Shown: positions 19,615 to 28,355, counted from the first letter of the stretch. The stretch is 54,471 nucleotides of DNA from Prevotella sp. (GCA_017395215.1 JAFPVW010000003.1:1-54471), one strand, 5' to 3'. The notes: a model not told the origin generated them from the sequence alone. Program-made: numbers and translations.

Positions 19615-21311
19615 TTCTTCTTGATATATTTGCGTTGTCTGATTTTTCTTGCCAGTAGCTTGTTCTGCGGGTCTTTCTTGAGTGCCTGCTGCCACAGCTC
19701 TACGGCGCGTTCGGGCTCGTGGTTCTGGATGTAGATGTCGCCGGCGTGCTCGGTAATGACGGCACTGCTGTCGGAGTCGTTCTGCAGGGCCTGGTCGATG
19801 TAGATCTTTGCCTCGCTGTAGCGCTGCTGCATGAAGAGGATCCAGGCGTAGGTGTCGAGGTAGGTTGCACTCTTGGGCTCGGCCTTGATGGTCTTGTAGC
19901 TCATCTGCTCGGCCTTGTCGAGCTGCTCGTTCATCTCACTGAGAAAGTAGGCGTAGTTGTTCAGGCACATCACGTTGTCGTCCTTCCACTGCAGGCAGGA
20001 GTCGTAGGCCTCGAAGGCCTCGCGCGTCATGCCCTTCTGGTGGAGCAGGTCGCCCATGACGGCATAGAAGTCGCTGACGATGGCTGGGTTGCTGTCCTCG
20101 TTGATGACGCCGATGCCGTTCTGGAAAGCTTCCAGAGCCATGTCGTGGTTGTCGTCCTGATAGTAGGCCATGCCCTGGTAGTAGTAGAAGGCCATCTCCT
20201 CGGGGTTATACTGGCGGGCCTCCTGACAGAGGCTGATGACCTCGTCGTGGTCCTTGCGGTCCCAGGCATAGCTGACCAGCTGCAGCCGGGCGGCTGCATT
20301 GTCGGGGGCTATGCGCAGCACCGTCTGAAGCATGGCCTTCACCGAGTCCTGCGGCATTTTCTTCAGGTCCATGTAGGCAGCGCAGAGCGTGGCAATGTCG
20401 TCGTTCTGCTGGGGCTGGGCCAGCATCTTATGGAACAGGGCGAGCACCTGGGTGCTGTCGCCGCCGGTCCGCTCGCTGTCGGCCACCACCTGCCGCATCA
20501 GGTAGATGCGCTGCTCGGTGGTCGTGTTCTTGTTCAGCAGAATCTGCTCGGTGATGGAGTCCACCTTCTCGGTCTCGCCCTGCACGCGGTAGTAGCTGCG
20601 CAGCGACCCCAGTGCGCGCGTGTTGTCAGGTTCTTCAGCCAATATCTCATGATAGAGTTTCAGGGCTTGCTCCTCCTCGTCGTTACGCAGCAGCATGTCG
20701 GCATACAGCCCACGGTAGTTCAGGTCGTAGGGATACTGGTCGGCCAGCGTCTTCATCTCGGCAATGGCTGCAGCCTTGTTGCCCATCCTGGTGTAAATCT
20801 CGCTCTTGGCAAACGAGAGCCGTTCGCTCTTGCCCTCGTTGGCCTCGATGCGGTTCAGCGTTTCGACGGCCTTGTCGTTGTCGCCGGTCTCCTGGTACAG
20901 GTCAAAGAGTCTTTCCAGCAGTTCGTCGCGGCTCTTGTCCTGGTCGTAGAGCTGCTCCACCACGGTAATGGCCTTGGGGTAATCCTGCTGGCGGATGTAC
21001 ATTTGGGCCACCGACTCGAGGAAGGTGGGGTTGTTGGGTTCCAGCTCCACGGCCTTCAGCAGGCATTGCTGGGCCAGGCTGTCGTTACGGAGCATCTGGT
21101 AGTACTGAGCCAGGAAGTAGTGGGCCTCCGAGGCTTGCGGGTTCAGCTTGACGCAGTGCTGCAGCAGGTCGAAGGCAGCATCGTGGTTTTCCTTCTGCCG
21201 CTGCACCATCGCCTCAAGGAAGAAGGCGTCGTACCTCGTACTGACCGAATCGCCGGCCAGCACACTGATGCTGACAAGCAGCAGCACAACAGACAGTCTT
21301 ATTCTTCTCAT
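19611..21311 (-). CDS. TPR-repeat protein with signal peptide
   Basis: 566 aa. N-terminal signal RLSVVLLLVSISVLAG, then about a dozen tetratricopeptide repeats (for example AHYFLAQYYQMLRNDSLAQQ and YYQGMAYYQDDNHDMAL). TPR solenoids serve as protein-binding scaffolds; position between dut and DUF4292/EnvC-like genes suggests an envelope assembly role. Starts 3 bp after dut; 3' end overlaps the DUF4292 start by 4 bp. Confidence 0.92.
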   Translation of the reverse strand: MRRIRLSVVLLLVSISVLAGDSVSTRYDAFFLEAMVQRQKENHDAAFDLLQHCVKLNPQASEAHYFLAQYYQMLRNDSLAQQCLLKAVELEPNNPTFLESVAQMYIRQQDYPKAITVVEQLYDQDKSRDELLERLFDLYQETGDNDKAVETLNRIEANEGKSERLSFAKSEIYTRMGNKAAAIAEMKTLADQYPYDLNYRGLYADMLLRNDEEEQALKLYHEILAEEPDNTRALGSLRSYYRVQGETEKVDSITEQILLNKNTTTEQRIYLMRQVVADSERTGGDSTQVLALFHKMLAQPQQNDDIATLCAAYMDLKKMPQDSVKAMLQTVLRIAPDNAAARLQLVSYAWDRKDHDEVISLCQEARQYNPEEMAFYYYQGMAYYQDDNHDMALEAFQNGIGVINEDSNPAIVSDFYAVMGDLLHQKGMTREAFEAYDSCLQWKDDNVMCLNNYAYFLSEMNEQLDKAEQMSYKTIKAEPKSATYLDTYAWILFMQQRYSEAKIYIDQALQNDSDSSAVITEHAGDIYIQNHEPERAVELWQQALKKDPQNKLLARKIRQRKYIKKK

Positions 21312-21314
21312 ATC

Positions 21315-21749
21315 TTATTTCACTCCTGTATGTCCGTAACCTCCGGCACCGCGTTCCGTCTCGTCGAGGGCGTCGACCTCGACAAACTCGCCCTGCTCGT
21401 GGCGGGCGATGACCATCTGGGCGATGCGCTCACCGTCGTTGACGACGAACGGCTCCTGCGAAAGGTTCACCAGCAGCACGCCCACCTCGCCGCGGTAGTC
21501 GGCATCGATGGTTCCCGGCGCATTCAGCACCGTGATGCCGTGCTTCAGGGCCAGTCCGCTGCGCGGCCGCACCTGAGCCTCATAGCCGGGAGGCAGTGCG
21601 ATGTAAAGTCCCGTGGGAATGAGCCGGTGCTCCAGGGGCTGAAGCGTGACGGGTTCGTCTAAGTTGGCCCTCAGATCCATGCCCGCACTCTGCGGCGTGG
21701 CATATTGCGGCAGGGGCTGGCGCCCCTTATTTACTACTTTCACTTTCAT
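21315..21749 (-). CDS. dut: Deoxyuridine 5'-triphosphate nucleotidohydrolase
   Basis: Hydrolyses dUTP to dUMP and PPi, keeping uracil out of DNA and feeding dTMP synthesis. 144 aa, trimeric family length. Motifs: SAGMDLRA (1), [10 protein letters not shown] (2), [18 protein letters not shown] (3), [10 protein letters not shown] (4), and the C-terminal arm [11 protein letters not shown] (5). First gene of the dut-TPR-DUF4292-EnvC operon, with a promoter box at 21770. Confidence 0.97.
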   Translation of the reverse strand: MKVKVVNKGRQPLPQYATPQSAGMDLRANLDEPVTLQPLEHRLIPTGLYIALPPGYEAQVRPRSGLALKHGITVLNAPGTIDADYRGEVGVLLVNLSQEPFVVNDGERIAQMVIARHEQGEFVEVDALDETERGAGGYGHTGVK

Positions 21750-21769
21750 GTCACTCGTTTTTTAACGTG

Positions 21770-21777
21770 CAAATTTA
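21770..21777 (-). promoter_or_regulatory. Promoter box for the dut operon
   Basis: Minus-strand TAAATTTG fits TAnnTTTG, 21 bp before the dut ATG. No clear -33 TTTG at the standard spacing. Confidence 0.45.
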
Positions 21778-21897
21778 CGGATTATTCCTGAAACCGCCAT
21801 ACTTTCCCTTCTTATTTTATATATTTTTGCAGAAAGGGCGTCAGGGTTTACCACAATTATCCAATTTAGGATAATCCTATTTAGGATAATTTGTCAC

Positions 21898-22100
21898 GTA
21901 TAGTTGTTATTCACAGGAAACATCCTACACTTCCGACACTCCCTACACCCGTTGAACTTTTTTAGGTGTAGGGAGTGCAGGAAGTGTAGGATATAAAGTG
22001 CGAATGACAACTATAATAGCAAAAATGGCCGGCTGAATCGATAAAAACACGCTCTCTGCAAACTATCGGAGACTGGAACCAACACCTGAACCGACACCCC
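21898..22100 (-). repeat. Dispersed hairpin element, copy A
   Basis: Read on the minus strand it starts with two GGTGTCGGTT-like repeats, passes TTTTTGCTATTATAGTTG, then a long hairpin: arms 21922-21949 and 21965-21992, 28 bp with 26 matches. Each arm is three 9-mers of the type GTGTAGGGA/GTGCAGGAA/GTGTAGGAT. The same arrangement occurs in inverted orientation at 50789-51000. Not an IS: no transposase. Confidence 0.85.
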
Positions 22101-22109
22101 AGCGTAAAC

Positions 22110-22270
22110 CGCCGGGTTTTGGGCAAAAGGCGGCGGGTTTTGGACAAAAGGCGCCGGGTTTTGGGCAAAAGGCGGCGGGTTTTGGACAAAAGGCGCCGGG
22201 TTTTGGACAAAAGGCGCCGGGTTTTGGGCAAAAGGCGCCGGGTTTTGGACAAAAGGCGCCGGGTTTTGGG
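22110..22270. repeat. 21-bp minisatellite, eight units
   Basis: GGGTTTTGG recurs exactly every 21 bp at 22114, 22135, 22156, 22177, 22198, 22219, 22240 and 22261. Units follow GGCGCCGGGTTTTGG plus RCAAAA, with two variable positions (GGCGCC/GGCGGC and GGA/GGG). GGCGCC is itself a palindrome. Related degenerate units occur at 51061-51160 beside the second hairpin element. Confidence 0.95.
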
Positions 22271-22435
22271 AACACAAAGACACAAACTTTTCGCAAACTC
22301 TGGGCTTCACTTTCGTGTCTTCGTGTTCCATTCACGTAACTGTTAGTTATTGCTTCTATATAACTAAGATAAGACAGTGCCCCTCCGCCTTATTCCGTAC
22401 CAAAATGAATACTGTCCAAAAAAGCGGGCGAATTG

Positions 22436-22467
22436 TTTGGTGGTTTGTCCGTTTCTTCGTAACTTTG
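22436..22467 (+). promoter_or_regulatory. Promoter of the AAA-ATPase gene
   Basis: TTTG at 22436-22439, 20-bp spacer, then TAACTTTG at 22460-22467: an ideal Bacteroidetes promoter 22 bp before the ATG. Confidence 0.7.
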
Positions 22468-22489
22468 CAGGCAACAAATAATATTAGGC

Positions 22490-23770
22490 ATGCAACAAAA
22501 GAACGAGACATACGGATACGCCGTCGGCGTGCAGGAGTTCGACTGGATACGAGAGCGCCAGGCACCCTATATCGACAAGACGAAGTATGTATGGCAGATG
22601 GCAACGACGAAGGCCAAGTACTTCTTCCTCAGTCGTCCGCGCCGCTTCGGTAAGTCGCTACTGGTTGACACGCTGCGCTGCTACTTTGAGGGCCGCAAGG
22701 AGCTGTTCGAGGGGTTGTATATATACGATAAGGAGACCGAATGGAAGAAGTATCCTGTCATCCGCCTCGACCTGTCGAACGGCAAGTACTATGATAAGGA
22801 GCGGGTGCATCCTACCATTAACGTCATACTGGAGCAGCAGGAAAGAAAGTTCGGCATCACCAACCCGGCAGACCCAACGAACTATGACGCCCGGTTGACT
22901 CGACTGATAGAGACCGCCTACGAGCAGACGGGCGAGCAAGTGGTCGTTCTCATCGACGAGTACGACGCGCCGATGCTCGACAGCATCAACGACTGGGCCC
23001 TGCAAGACTATATCCGTGACCGCATACGCAACCTGTTCTCGCCGCTGAAGGCCCAGGCGCAGTACCTGCGCTTCGTCTTTCTGACAGGCATCTCGAAGTT
23101 CTCGCAGCTGTCGGTGTTCAGCGAATTGAACAACCTGCAGCAGCTGACCTTCGACCAGAACTATGAAGCCGTCTGCGGCATCAGCGAGGAGGAACTGCTG
23201 ACACAGTGGAAACCCGACATCGAGCTGCTGACGGAAAAGATGAACAAGACCTACAGCCGCTGGGGGCTGCACTATAGCTACGACGACGTGGTAGCCAAGC
23301 TGAAGGAGACCTACGACGGGTATCATTTCAGCAACAACTTCACCGACATCTATTGCCCCTGGAGCCTGGTCAACGCCTTCACCATGGGCGACATACGGAA
23401 CTACTGGTTCTCCACGGGTACGCCGACGATGCTGGTCAACGTCATGCGGCAGCACAACATCAGTCTGCAGCAGATAGAGCATCTGCATGCCAGACTCGAC
23501 CGCTTCGACGCCCCAACAGAGCGCATCAGCGACCCTATCCCCGTACTGTTCCAAAGCGGCTACCTGACGCTGAAGAGCTACAACCCGATAGAGCGGAAAT
23601 ATGAACTGGGATTCCCCAATGGCGAGGTGCGTGAGGGCTTTGCTACTTCGCTCTACAAATATTATATGGTAGACTATGTGGGTAGCCAGGACACACTGGT
23701 CAACGCCTTCAACGACCTGCGTTTCAACCGCCGCACTATTGAGGACTATAGAATAGTGCAAGTGAAGTAA
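22490..23770 (+). CDS. AAA-ATPase-like (DUF1703-type) protein missing most of its PD-(D/E)XK domain
   Basis: 426 aa. N-terminal AAA-ATPase_like domain: YIDKTKYVW, Walker A-like SRPRRFGKSLLVDTL (GKS at 54-56), Walker B VVLIDEYDAP, then FLTGISKFSQLSVFS and the CGISEEEL block. Family members are usually about 510-530 aa with a C-terminal PD-(D/E)XK nuclease-like domain. Here the chain stops soon after the inter-domain segment (EGFATSLYKYYM) and ends FNRRTIEDYRIVQVK, which resembles the extreme C-terminal strand of full-length members. An internal deletion removing the nuclease core is likely. These genes are multi-copy in Bacteroidales; function unknown, possibly defence-related or mobile. Four bases upstream of dgt. 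Confidence 0.85.
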   Translation: MQQKNETYGYAVGVQEFDWIRERQAPYIDKTKYVWQMATTKAKYFFLSRPRRFGKSLLVDTLRCYFEGRKELFEGLYIYDKETEWKKYPVIRLDLSNGKYYDKERVHPTINVILEQQERKFGITNPADPTNYDARLTRLIETAYEQTGEQVVVLIDEYDAPMLDSINDWALQDYIRDRIRNLFSPLKAQAQYLRFVFLTGISKFSQLSVFSELNNLQQLTFDQNYEAVCGISEEELLTQWKPDIELLTEKMNKTYSRWGLHYSYDDVVAKLKETYDGYHFSNNFTDIYCPWSLVNAFTMGDIRNYWFSTGTPTMLVNVMRQHNISLQQIEHLHARLDRFDAPTERISDPIPVLFQSGYLTLKSYNPIERKYELGFPNGEVREGFATSLYKYYMVDYVGSQDTLVNAFNDLRFNRRTIEDYRIVQVK

Positions 23771-23774
23771 TAAT

Positions 23775-25115
23775 ATGATGAACTGGCAACAACTGATAAG
23801 CAACAAGCGGCTGGGACAGGAGCACCGCCACCCGGAACGGCACGACGACCGAACTGAGTTCAAACGTGACTACGACCGGCTGATCTTCTCGGCGCCCTTC
23901 CGCCGACTGCAGAACAAGACGCAAGTGTTCCCGCTGCCGGGCAGCGTGTTTGTGCATAACCGCCTGACGCACTCCTTAGAGGTGGCGTCGGTGGGCATGT
24001 CGTTGGGCAACGACGTGGCGCGGCTACTGACGCAGCGGCATCAGGAACTGAAGGACACTTTGTTCGATGAAATCGGCCAAATTGTAGCGACGGCCTGTCT
24101 GGCTCACGACATGGGCAACCCGCCGTTCGGGCACTCTGGCGAGAAGGCCATCCAGACCTTCTTCACCGAAGGGCCCGGCAGCGACCTGCAGCGGCTCGTC
24201 GGCCATGAGTTCTGGGACGACATCACCCACTTCGAGGGCAACGCCAACGCCTTCCGACTGCTTACCCACCAGTTTGAGGGCCGCCGCGTGGGCGGCATCG
24301 TGATGACCTACTCAACGCTGGGCAGCATCGTGAAATACCCCTTCTCGTCGTCGGCGGCATCGAAGAAGGGGAAGTTCGGCTTCTTCTACTCAGAGAAGGA
24401 GATGTATCAGCGGATAGCCGATGAGATGGGCATTTTCTGCATTTCGCAGCCCGGCGAACCCCTGCGCTACGTGCGCCACCCGCTGGTCTACTTGGTGGAG
24501 GCCGCCGACGACATCTGCTACGAGATTATGGACCTGGAGGATGCCCACAAGCTGAAGCTGCTGAGCTACGACGAGATAGCCGGACTGCTGCTCGGCTTCT
24601 TCGATGAAACCGCAAGAAATCATATCCTGCAGCGCATCGGCGACGAAGGGCTCACCGACGACAACGAGAAGGTGGTCTACCTGCGAGCCTGCGTCATTGG
24701 CAAACTTGAGAACGAGTGTGTGAAGGTGTTCGTAGAACACGAGCAGGAAATACTTGCCGGCATGTTCACGGGCAGCCTGATAGACCACATTGCGCCGCTT
24801 CAGGCCGAGGCTTACCAGCGGTGTGCCAAGCTCTCGAAGCAGCGCATCTACCGCAGCAAGGTGGTGCTCGACGTCGAGCTGTCGGGTTACAAAATCATGG
24901 AGACGCTGATGCTGCAGATGGTAGAGGCCATCATGCACCCCGAGCGCTACTACTCGCAGCAGCTGATAGGCCGCGTCAGCAGCCAGTATGCCATCAACAG
25001 CCCTGACCTGGAGACGCGGCTCATGGCTGTCATCGACTATATCTCGGGCATGACCGATGTCTATGCCCTCGACGTCTATCAGAAAATTAACGGTATTTCG
25101 CTGCCCATCGTCTGA
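23775..25115 (+). CDS. dgt: dGTP triphosphohydrolase
   Basis: HD-domain enzyme hydrolysing dGTP (or other dNTPs) to the nucleoside and triphosphate, controlling nucleotide pools. 446 aa. HD metal ligands are visible in HNRLTHSLEVA, ACLAHDMGNPPFGHSGE and a later LVEAADDICYEIMD. N-terminal RTEFKRDYDRLIFSAPFRRL is typical. Two adjacent ATG codons (23775, 23778) are possible starts. Convergent with rimM, 5 bp apart. Confidence 0.95.
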   Translation: MMNWQQLISNKRLGQEHRHPERHDDRTEFKRDYDRLIFSAPFRRLQNKTQVFPLPGSVFVHNRLTHSLEVASVGMSLGNDVARLLTQRHQELKDTLFDEIGQIVATACLAHDMGNPPFGHSGEKAIQTFFTEGPGSDLQRLVGHEFWDDITHFEGNANAFRLLTHQFEGRRVGGIVMTYSTLGSIVKYPFSSSAASKKGKFGFFYSEKEMYQRIADEMGIFCISQPGEPLRYVRHPLVYLVEAADDICYEIMDLEDAHKLKLLSYDEIAGLLLGFFDETARNHILQRIGDEGLTDDNEKVVYLRACVIGKLENECVKVFVEHEQEILAGMFTGSLIDHIAPLQAEAYQRCAKLSKQRIYRSKVVLDVELSGYKIMETLMLQMVEAIMHPERYYSQQLIGRVSSQYAINSPDLETRLMAVIDYISGMTDVYALDVYQKINGISLPIV

Positions 25116-25120
25116 ACGGC

Positions 25121-25627
25121 TCAGAGGTCGAGCAGACCTTCGGGCAGGCGCATGGTGATGGTTCGCTGCTTCAGGTCGATGTTGTCGACAAGGTCGTCGG
25201 AGGCAGGGATGAGGCGGCCGTCCTCAAGCTCGAACAGCGTGTTGGCGGTCGTGTCGTCGATTGCCGCAATACGCCCAACCACCCTTCCCTCGTTGGCTTC
25301 GACTAAGTCGAAGCCCACTAACAAGGCCAGGGCTGGGGCGTCGTCCTCGTCGGCTAAGGCGCGGGGGAAGTAGACGTCGCAGCCCGTCAGCTCGGCGGCG
25401 CGCTGCTGGGTGTCGACATCCTCGAACTTCACCAGCGCCACCGTGTCGGAACGGAAGCGGTACTCCTCGATGAAAAACGGCACAAGGATGCCGTCGACGT
25501 CGAGCACGAGATAGTCGCAGTCAGCACGGTCGAAGATGTCGTCGTCGAACTGCAGCGACACCTCGCCCTTCACGCCGTGGGCCTTGCCCAGCCGGCCTAT
25601 GCGGTAGACTTCTTCCGGTTTTATCAT
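25121..25627 (-). CDS. rimM: Ribosome maturation factor RimM
   Basis: 168 aa, binds ribosomal protein S19 and assists 30S head maturation. N-terminal RimM domain (YRIGRLGKAHGVKGEVSLQF) followed by the PRC-barrel (GFDLVEANEGRVVGRIAAIDD and LIPASDDLVDNIDL). Last gene of tsaB-DUF4290-murA-rimM. In many Bacteroidales this block continues into an M23 peptidase, dxr and rseP; here dxr-rseP lie about 20 kb away, a local rearrangement. Confidence 0.96.
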   Translation of the reverse strand: MIKPEEVYRIGRLGKAHGVKGEVSLQFDDDIFDRADCDYLVLDVDGILVPFFIEEYRFRSDTVALVKFEDVDTQQRAAELTGCDVYFPRALADEDDAPALALLVGFDLVEANEGRVVGRIAAIDDTTANTLFELEDGRLIPASDDLVDNIDLKQRTITMRLPEGLLDL

Positions 25628-25633
25628 CTTGTG

Positions 25634-26938
25634 TTAACTGATTCTCTCAATGCGGGCGCCGAGCGCATTGAGGCGGTTCTCGATATTCTGGTAGCCGCGG
25701 TCAATCTGCTCGATGTTGCTGATGGTGCTCACGCCGCTGGCACTCATGGCGGCAATGAGCAGGGCGATGCCGGCGCGAATGTCGGGACTCGACATGCGCT
25801 GTGCACGGAGCGTCAGCTTGCGGTCGTGACCGACGACGACGGCGCGGTGGGGGTCGCAGAGGATAATCTGCGCACCCATGTCGATGAGCTTATCGACGAA
25901 GAAGAGGCGGCTCTCGAACATCTTCTGGTGGAACAGCACCGACCCGCGAGCCTGGGTGGCCACGACGATGAGCACCGACAGCAGGTCGGGCGTCAGGCCC
26001 GGCCAGGGGGCGTCGGCCAGCGTCATGATGGTGCCGTCGATGAACGAGTCGACCACGTAGTGCTTCTGGCGCGGGATGAAGAGGTCATCGCCCACGGTCT
26101 CGACCTTCACGCCAAGGCGGCGGAAGGCGTCGGGGATGATGCCTAAGTCCTTGAGCGAGACGTCTTTGATGCGCACGCCGTCGCCGCACATGGCAGCCAT
26201 ACCGATGAACGAACCCACCTCAATCATGTCGGGCAGCAGGCGGTGCTCGGTGCCGTGGAGCGCACTGACGCCGACGATGGTCAGCAGGTTCGACCCGATG
26301 CCGCTGATGTTGGCACCCATGCGGTTGAGCATGTGGCAGAGCTGCTGGATGTAAGGCTCGCAGGCAGCGTTATAGATGGTGGTGGTGCCTTCGGCCAGGA
26401 CGGCGGCCATGATGATGTTGGCCGTGCCGGTGACCGATGCCTCGTCGAGGAGCATGTACGTTCCCTTCAGCCGTCGGGAGCCAATCTCATAGACATTGCG
26501 CTCCTCGAGATGGCGGAACCTGGCACCCAGCATCTTGAAGCCCAGGAAGTGGGTGTCCAGCCGGCGACGCCCTATCTTGTCGCCGCCAGGCTTGGCGATG
26601 ATGGCCTTACCCATGCGGGCCAGAAGCGGCCCGATCATCAGCACGCTGCCGCGCAGCTGGGAGCACTTGTGTACGAACTCATCGCTCTGAAGATACTCAA
26701 GGTTCAGGTCGGAGGCTTGGAACGCGAAACCGTCAGCCACTTTCGACACCTTCACGCCAATGTCGCGCAGCAGCTGAATGAGGTTGTTGACGTCGCGGAT
26801 GTCGGGAATGTTGCGGATGACAACCTCCTCGCTGGTCAACAGCGAGGCACAGACAACCTGCAGGGCCTCGTTCTTGGCTCCCTGGGGCACGATGGTGCCG
26901 CTCAGCAGGTGGCCGCCTTCTATCTTGAATGATGCCAT
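25634..26938 (-). CDS. murA: UDP-N-acetylglucosamine 1-carboxyvinyltransferase with Asp at the catalytic Cys position
   Basis: First committed step of peptidoglycan synthesis: transfers enolpyruvyl from PEP to UDP-GlcNAc. 434 aa, normal length. N-terminal GTIVPQGAKNEALQ (with the catalytic-site Lys-Asn) is present. The active-site loop reads AKPGGDKIGRR, so residue 120 is Asp where E. coli has Cys115 (PGGCTIGAR). The Asp form is known from Mycobacterium tuberculosis and Chlamydia MurA and is insensitive to fosfomycin. 6 bp upstream of rimM. Confidence 0.96.
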   Translation of the reverse strand: MASFKIEGGHLLSGTIVPQGAKNEALQVVCASLLTSEEVVIRNIPDIRDVNNLIQLLRDIGVKVSKVADGFAFQASDLNLEYLQSDEFVHKCSQLRGSVLMIGPLLARMGKAIIAKPGGDKIGRRRLDTHFLGFKMLGARFRHLEERNVYEIGSRRLKGTYMLLDEASVTGTANIIMAAVLAEGTTTIYNAACEPYIQQLCHMLNRMGANISGIGSNLLTIVGVSALHGTEHRLLPDMIEVGSFIGMAAMCGDGVRIKDVSLKDLGIIPDAFRRLGVKVETVGDDLFIPRQKHYVVDSFIDGTIMTLADAPWPGLTPDLLSVLIVVATQARGSVLFHQKMFESRLFFVDKLIDMGAQIILCDPHRAVVVGHDRKLTLRAQRMSSPDIRAGIALLIAAMSASGVSTISNIEQIDRGYQNIENRLNALGARIERIS

Positions 26939-26951
26939 AGGCAGGGTACTA

Positions 26952-27554
26952 TTACTTCTTGCGGCGGCCTTTCCTTCCTTCGTCGACGGGAAGAGCAGTC
27001 ACATTCTCAAACCTAAACGTGCCGAGGTCGATCTGGATGACGCCGTCAGTCAGACGGGCAATATCGTCGGCCACCTTCTCGTCATCGGCTGAGCCGTGGC
27101 CCCACTGCAGCAGGTCGCGCTTCATCTGATTGGCGGTCTGGCGAGCCAGCTCGTCGCGCTCACTGCCCTCGGGCATGGTCTTCAGCTTCTCTAACAGCTC
27201 CTCGACCAGCTTGCCGTAGTGGCGCAGCCTGATGCGATTCTGCGGCAGGGGGATGGGAGTGGGCTTGGAGTGAATCTTCTCAGCACCGCTGACGTCGTAG
27301 GGCCAGTCGATGTCGAGCTGTCCGGACGACATCAGGTAGAGATGGTCCCAAAGCGTCTGCTCGTAACCGGCGTTAGAGCGAATCTGGGGAACCTTTGTCA
27401 GCATCATCTTGATGATGGTCTTGGCACACTTCAGCCGCTCTTCCTTGGAAGGCAGGCCGACGGCGTGGTCAACCATCTTCTGAATCTCGCGTCCGTACTC
27501 TGACATCAGCAGCTTCTCGCGCTGGGTGTTGTAGTCTAATCCTTGTATATTCAT
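26952..27554 (-). CDS. DUF4290 domain protein
   Basis: 200-aa soluble protein found next to murA across Bacteroidetes; function unknown. N-terminus MNIQGLDYNTQREKLLMSEY with helical text, the signature LWDHLYLMS and a basic tail (GRKGRRKK). Between tsaB (4 bp) and murA (13 bp), clearly in the same operon. Confidence 0.9.
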   Translation of the reverse strand: MNIQGLDYNTQREKLLMSEYGREIQKMVDHAVGLPSKEERLKCAKTIIKMMLTKVPQIRSNAGYEQTLWDHLYLMSSGQLDIDWPYDVSGAEKIHSKPTPIPLPQNRIRLRHYGKLVEELLEKLKTMPEGSERDELARQTANQMKRDLLQWGHGSADDEKVADDIARLTDGVIQIDLGTFRFENVTALPVDEGRKGRRKK

Positions 27555-27557
27555 ATA

Positions 27558-28247
27558 TTAAAGTAGTTTCTTGGGCATCTTTGCTACGAAATCCTTCAGG
27601 TAGAAGGGCACGTAGTAGGCAACGTCCTCCGTCTGACCATTCATCAGCCGGCGCTCGGCTAAGGGCTGCATCCACTTGGCCAGAGGCTCGATGCCGTCGA
27701 TGTATCGGGCATTGGGATGGTTGATGGTCTCCATACACTTCTTGGCACCGCCGCCGAAGAAGTAGACGGGCTGCTCGTCGAGCCACGGCTTGTAGGTCTC
27801 GGCGCTGACAACGTCGGCACTTACCGGGCGCACCGGCTTCAGCCCACGGTCGTACAGACCGGCGTAGACCTCCATGCGGCGGGCATCGATCATCGGGCAT
27901 AGCAGGGCTCCCTCTTCTACTAGCTCGCGCAACAGCACCGGCACGCACAGCAGCTCCAGCGTCGGCACGCTGATGAGCTTCAGGTTGCGGGCGTAGCAGA
28001 TGCCCTTGGCCATCGAGACGCCGATGCGCAGACCAGTATAGGAGCCTGGACCGCCACTGACGGCCACGGCATCGAACGGAATGGCATGGGAGTCGGTGAA
28101 CGACAGGGCCTCGTCGACGAACGTCCCTAACCGTTCGGCGTGGTTCTGCCCCGAGTGCTCTTCCTGCTGGAAGATGACGTGCGAGTCTTCGCTGACGGCG
28201 ACTGAGCAGACGTTGGTGCTGGTGTCAATATGCAGTATGCAGGACAT
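27558..28247 (-). CDS. tsaB: tRNA threonylcarbamoyladenosine biosynthesis protein TsaB
   Basis: 229 aa, ASKHA-fold partner of TsaD in t6A37 modification of ANN-decoding tRNAs. N-terminal ILHIDTSTNVCSVAVS and the family hallmark SGGPGSYTGLRIGVSMAKG are present. First gene of the operon with DUF4290, murA and rimM. Confidence 0.95.
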   Translation of the reverse strand: MSCILHIDTSTNVCSVAVSEDSHVIFQQEEHSGQNHAERLGTFVDEALSFTDSHAIPFDAVAVSGGPGSYTGLRIGVSMAKGICYARNLKLISVPTLELLCVPVLLRELVEEGALLCPMIDARRMEVYAGLYDRGLKPVRPVSADVVSAETYKPWLDEQPVYFFGGGAKKCMETINHPNARYIDGIEPLAKWMQPLAERRLMNGQTEDVAYYVPFYLKDFVAKMPKKLL

Positions 28248-28283
28248 AATCCTTGTTATATATTATATAATAAGGTATAAGAA

Positions 28284-28332
28284 TACGCTTAAGGGAGGAT
28301 GCCCCACTTCTGGCACACCCTTCCCCTTAAAG
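28284..28332. terminator. Possible hairpin between tsaB and the upstream lipoprotein gene
   Basis: TTAAGGG at the left and CCCTTAA at the right flank a GC-rich imperfect stem (about 28288-28329). The U-tract is poor on both strands, so terminator function is uncertain. Confidence 0.3.
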
Positions 28333-28355
28333 CATCATTTCTTCCAGAAAGTGTA

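Larger units (their letters stand above)
21750..22489. other. 740-bp repeat-rich intergenic region
   Basis: No credible gene. From left to right it holds the dut promoter, a 12-bp ATTTAGGATAAT direct repeat (about 21868-21895), the hairpin element copy A, the 21-bp minisatellite, and the promoter of the AAA-ATPase gene. Three overlapping minus-strand frames of 90-107 codons are open only because the 21-bp unit has no stops. Confidence 0.85.

Noticed and set aside
19719-21662. 647-codon plus-strand ORF opposite the TPR and dut genes
   Set aside because: Antisense shadow; valine/leucine/histidine-rich text and no motif, while the minus strand carries TPR and dUTPase motifs.
22110-22270. Repeat array as a CRISPR
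   Set aside because: Units are directly adjacent with a 21-bp period and no unique spacers; no cas genes in the window.
22011-22335. Three overlapping minus-strand ORFs of 90-107 codons with FCPKPGA- or QNPAPF-type repeats
   Set aside because: They are open only because the 21-bp unit has no stop in any frame; no start or promoter fits and the region is non-coding in character.
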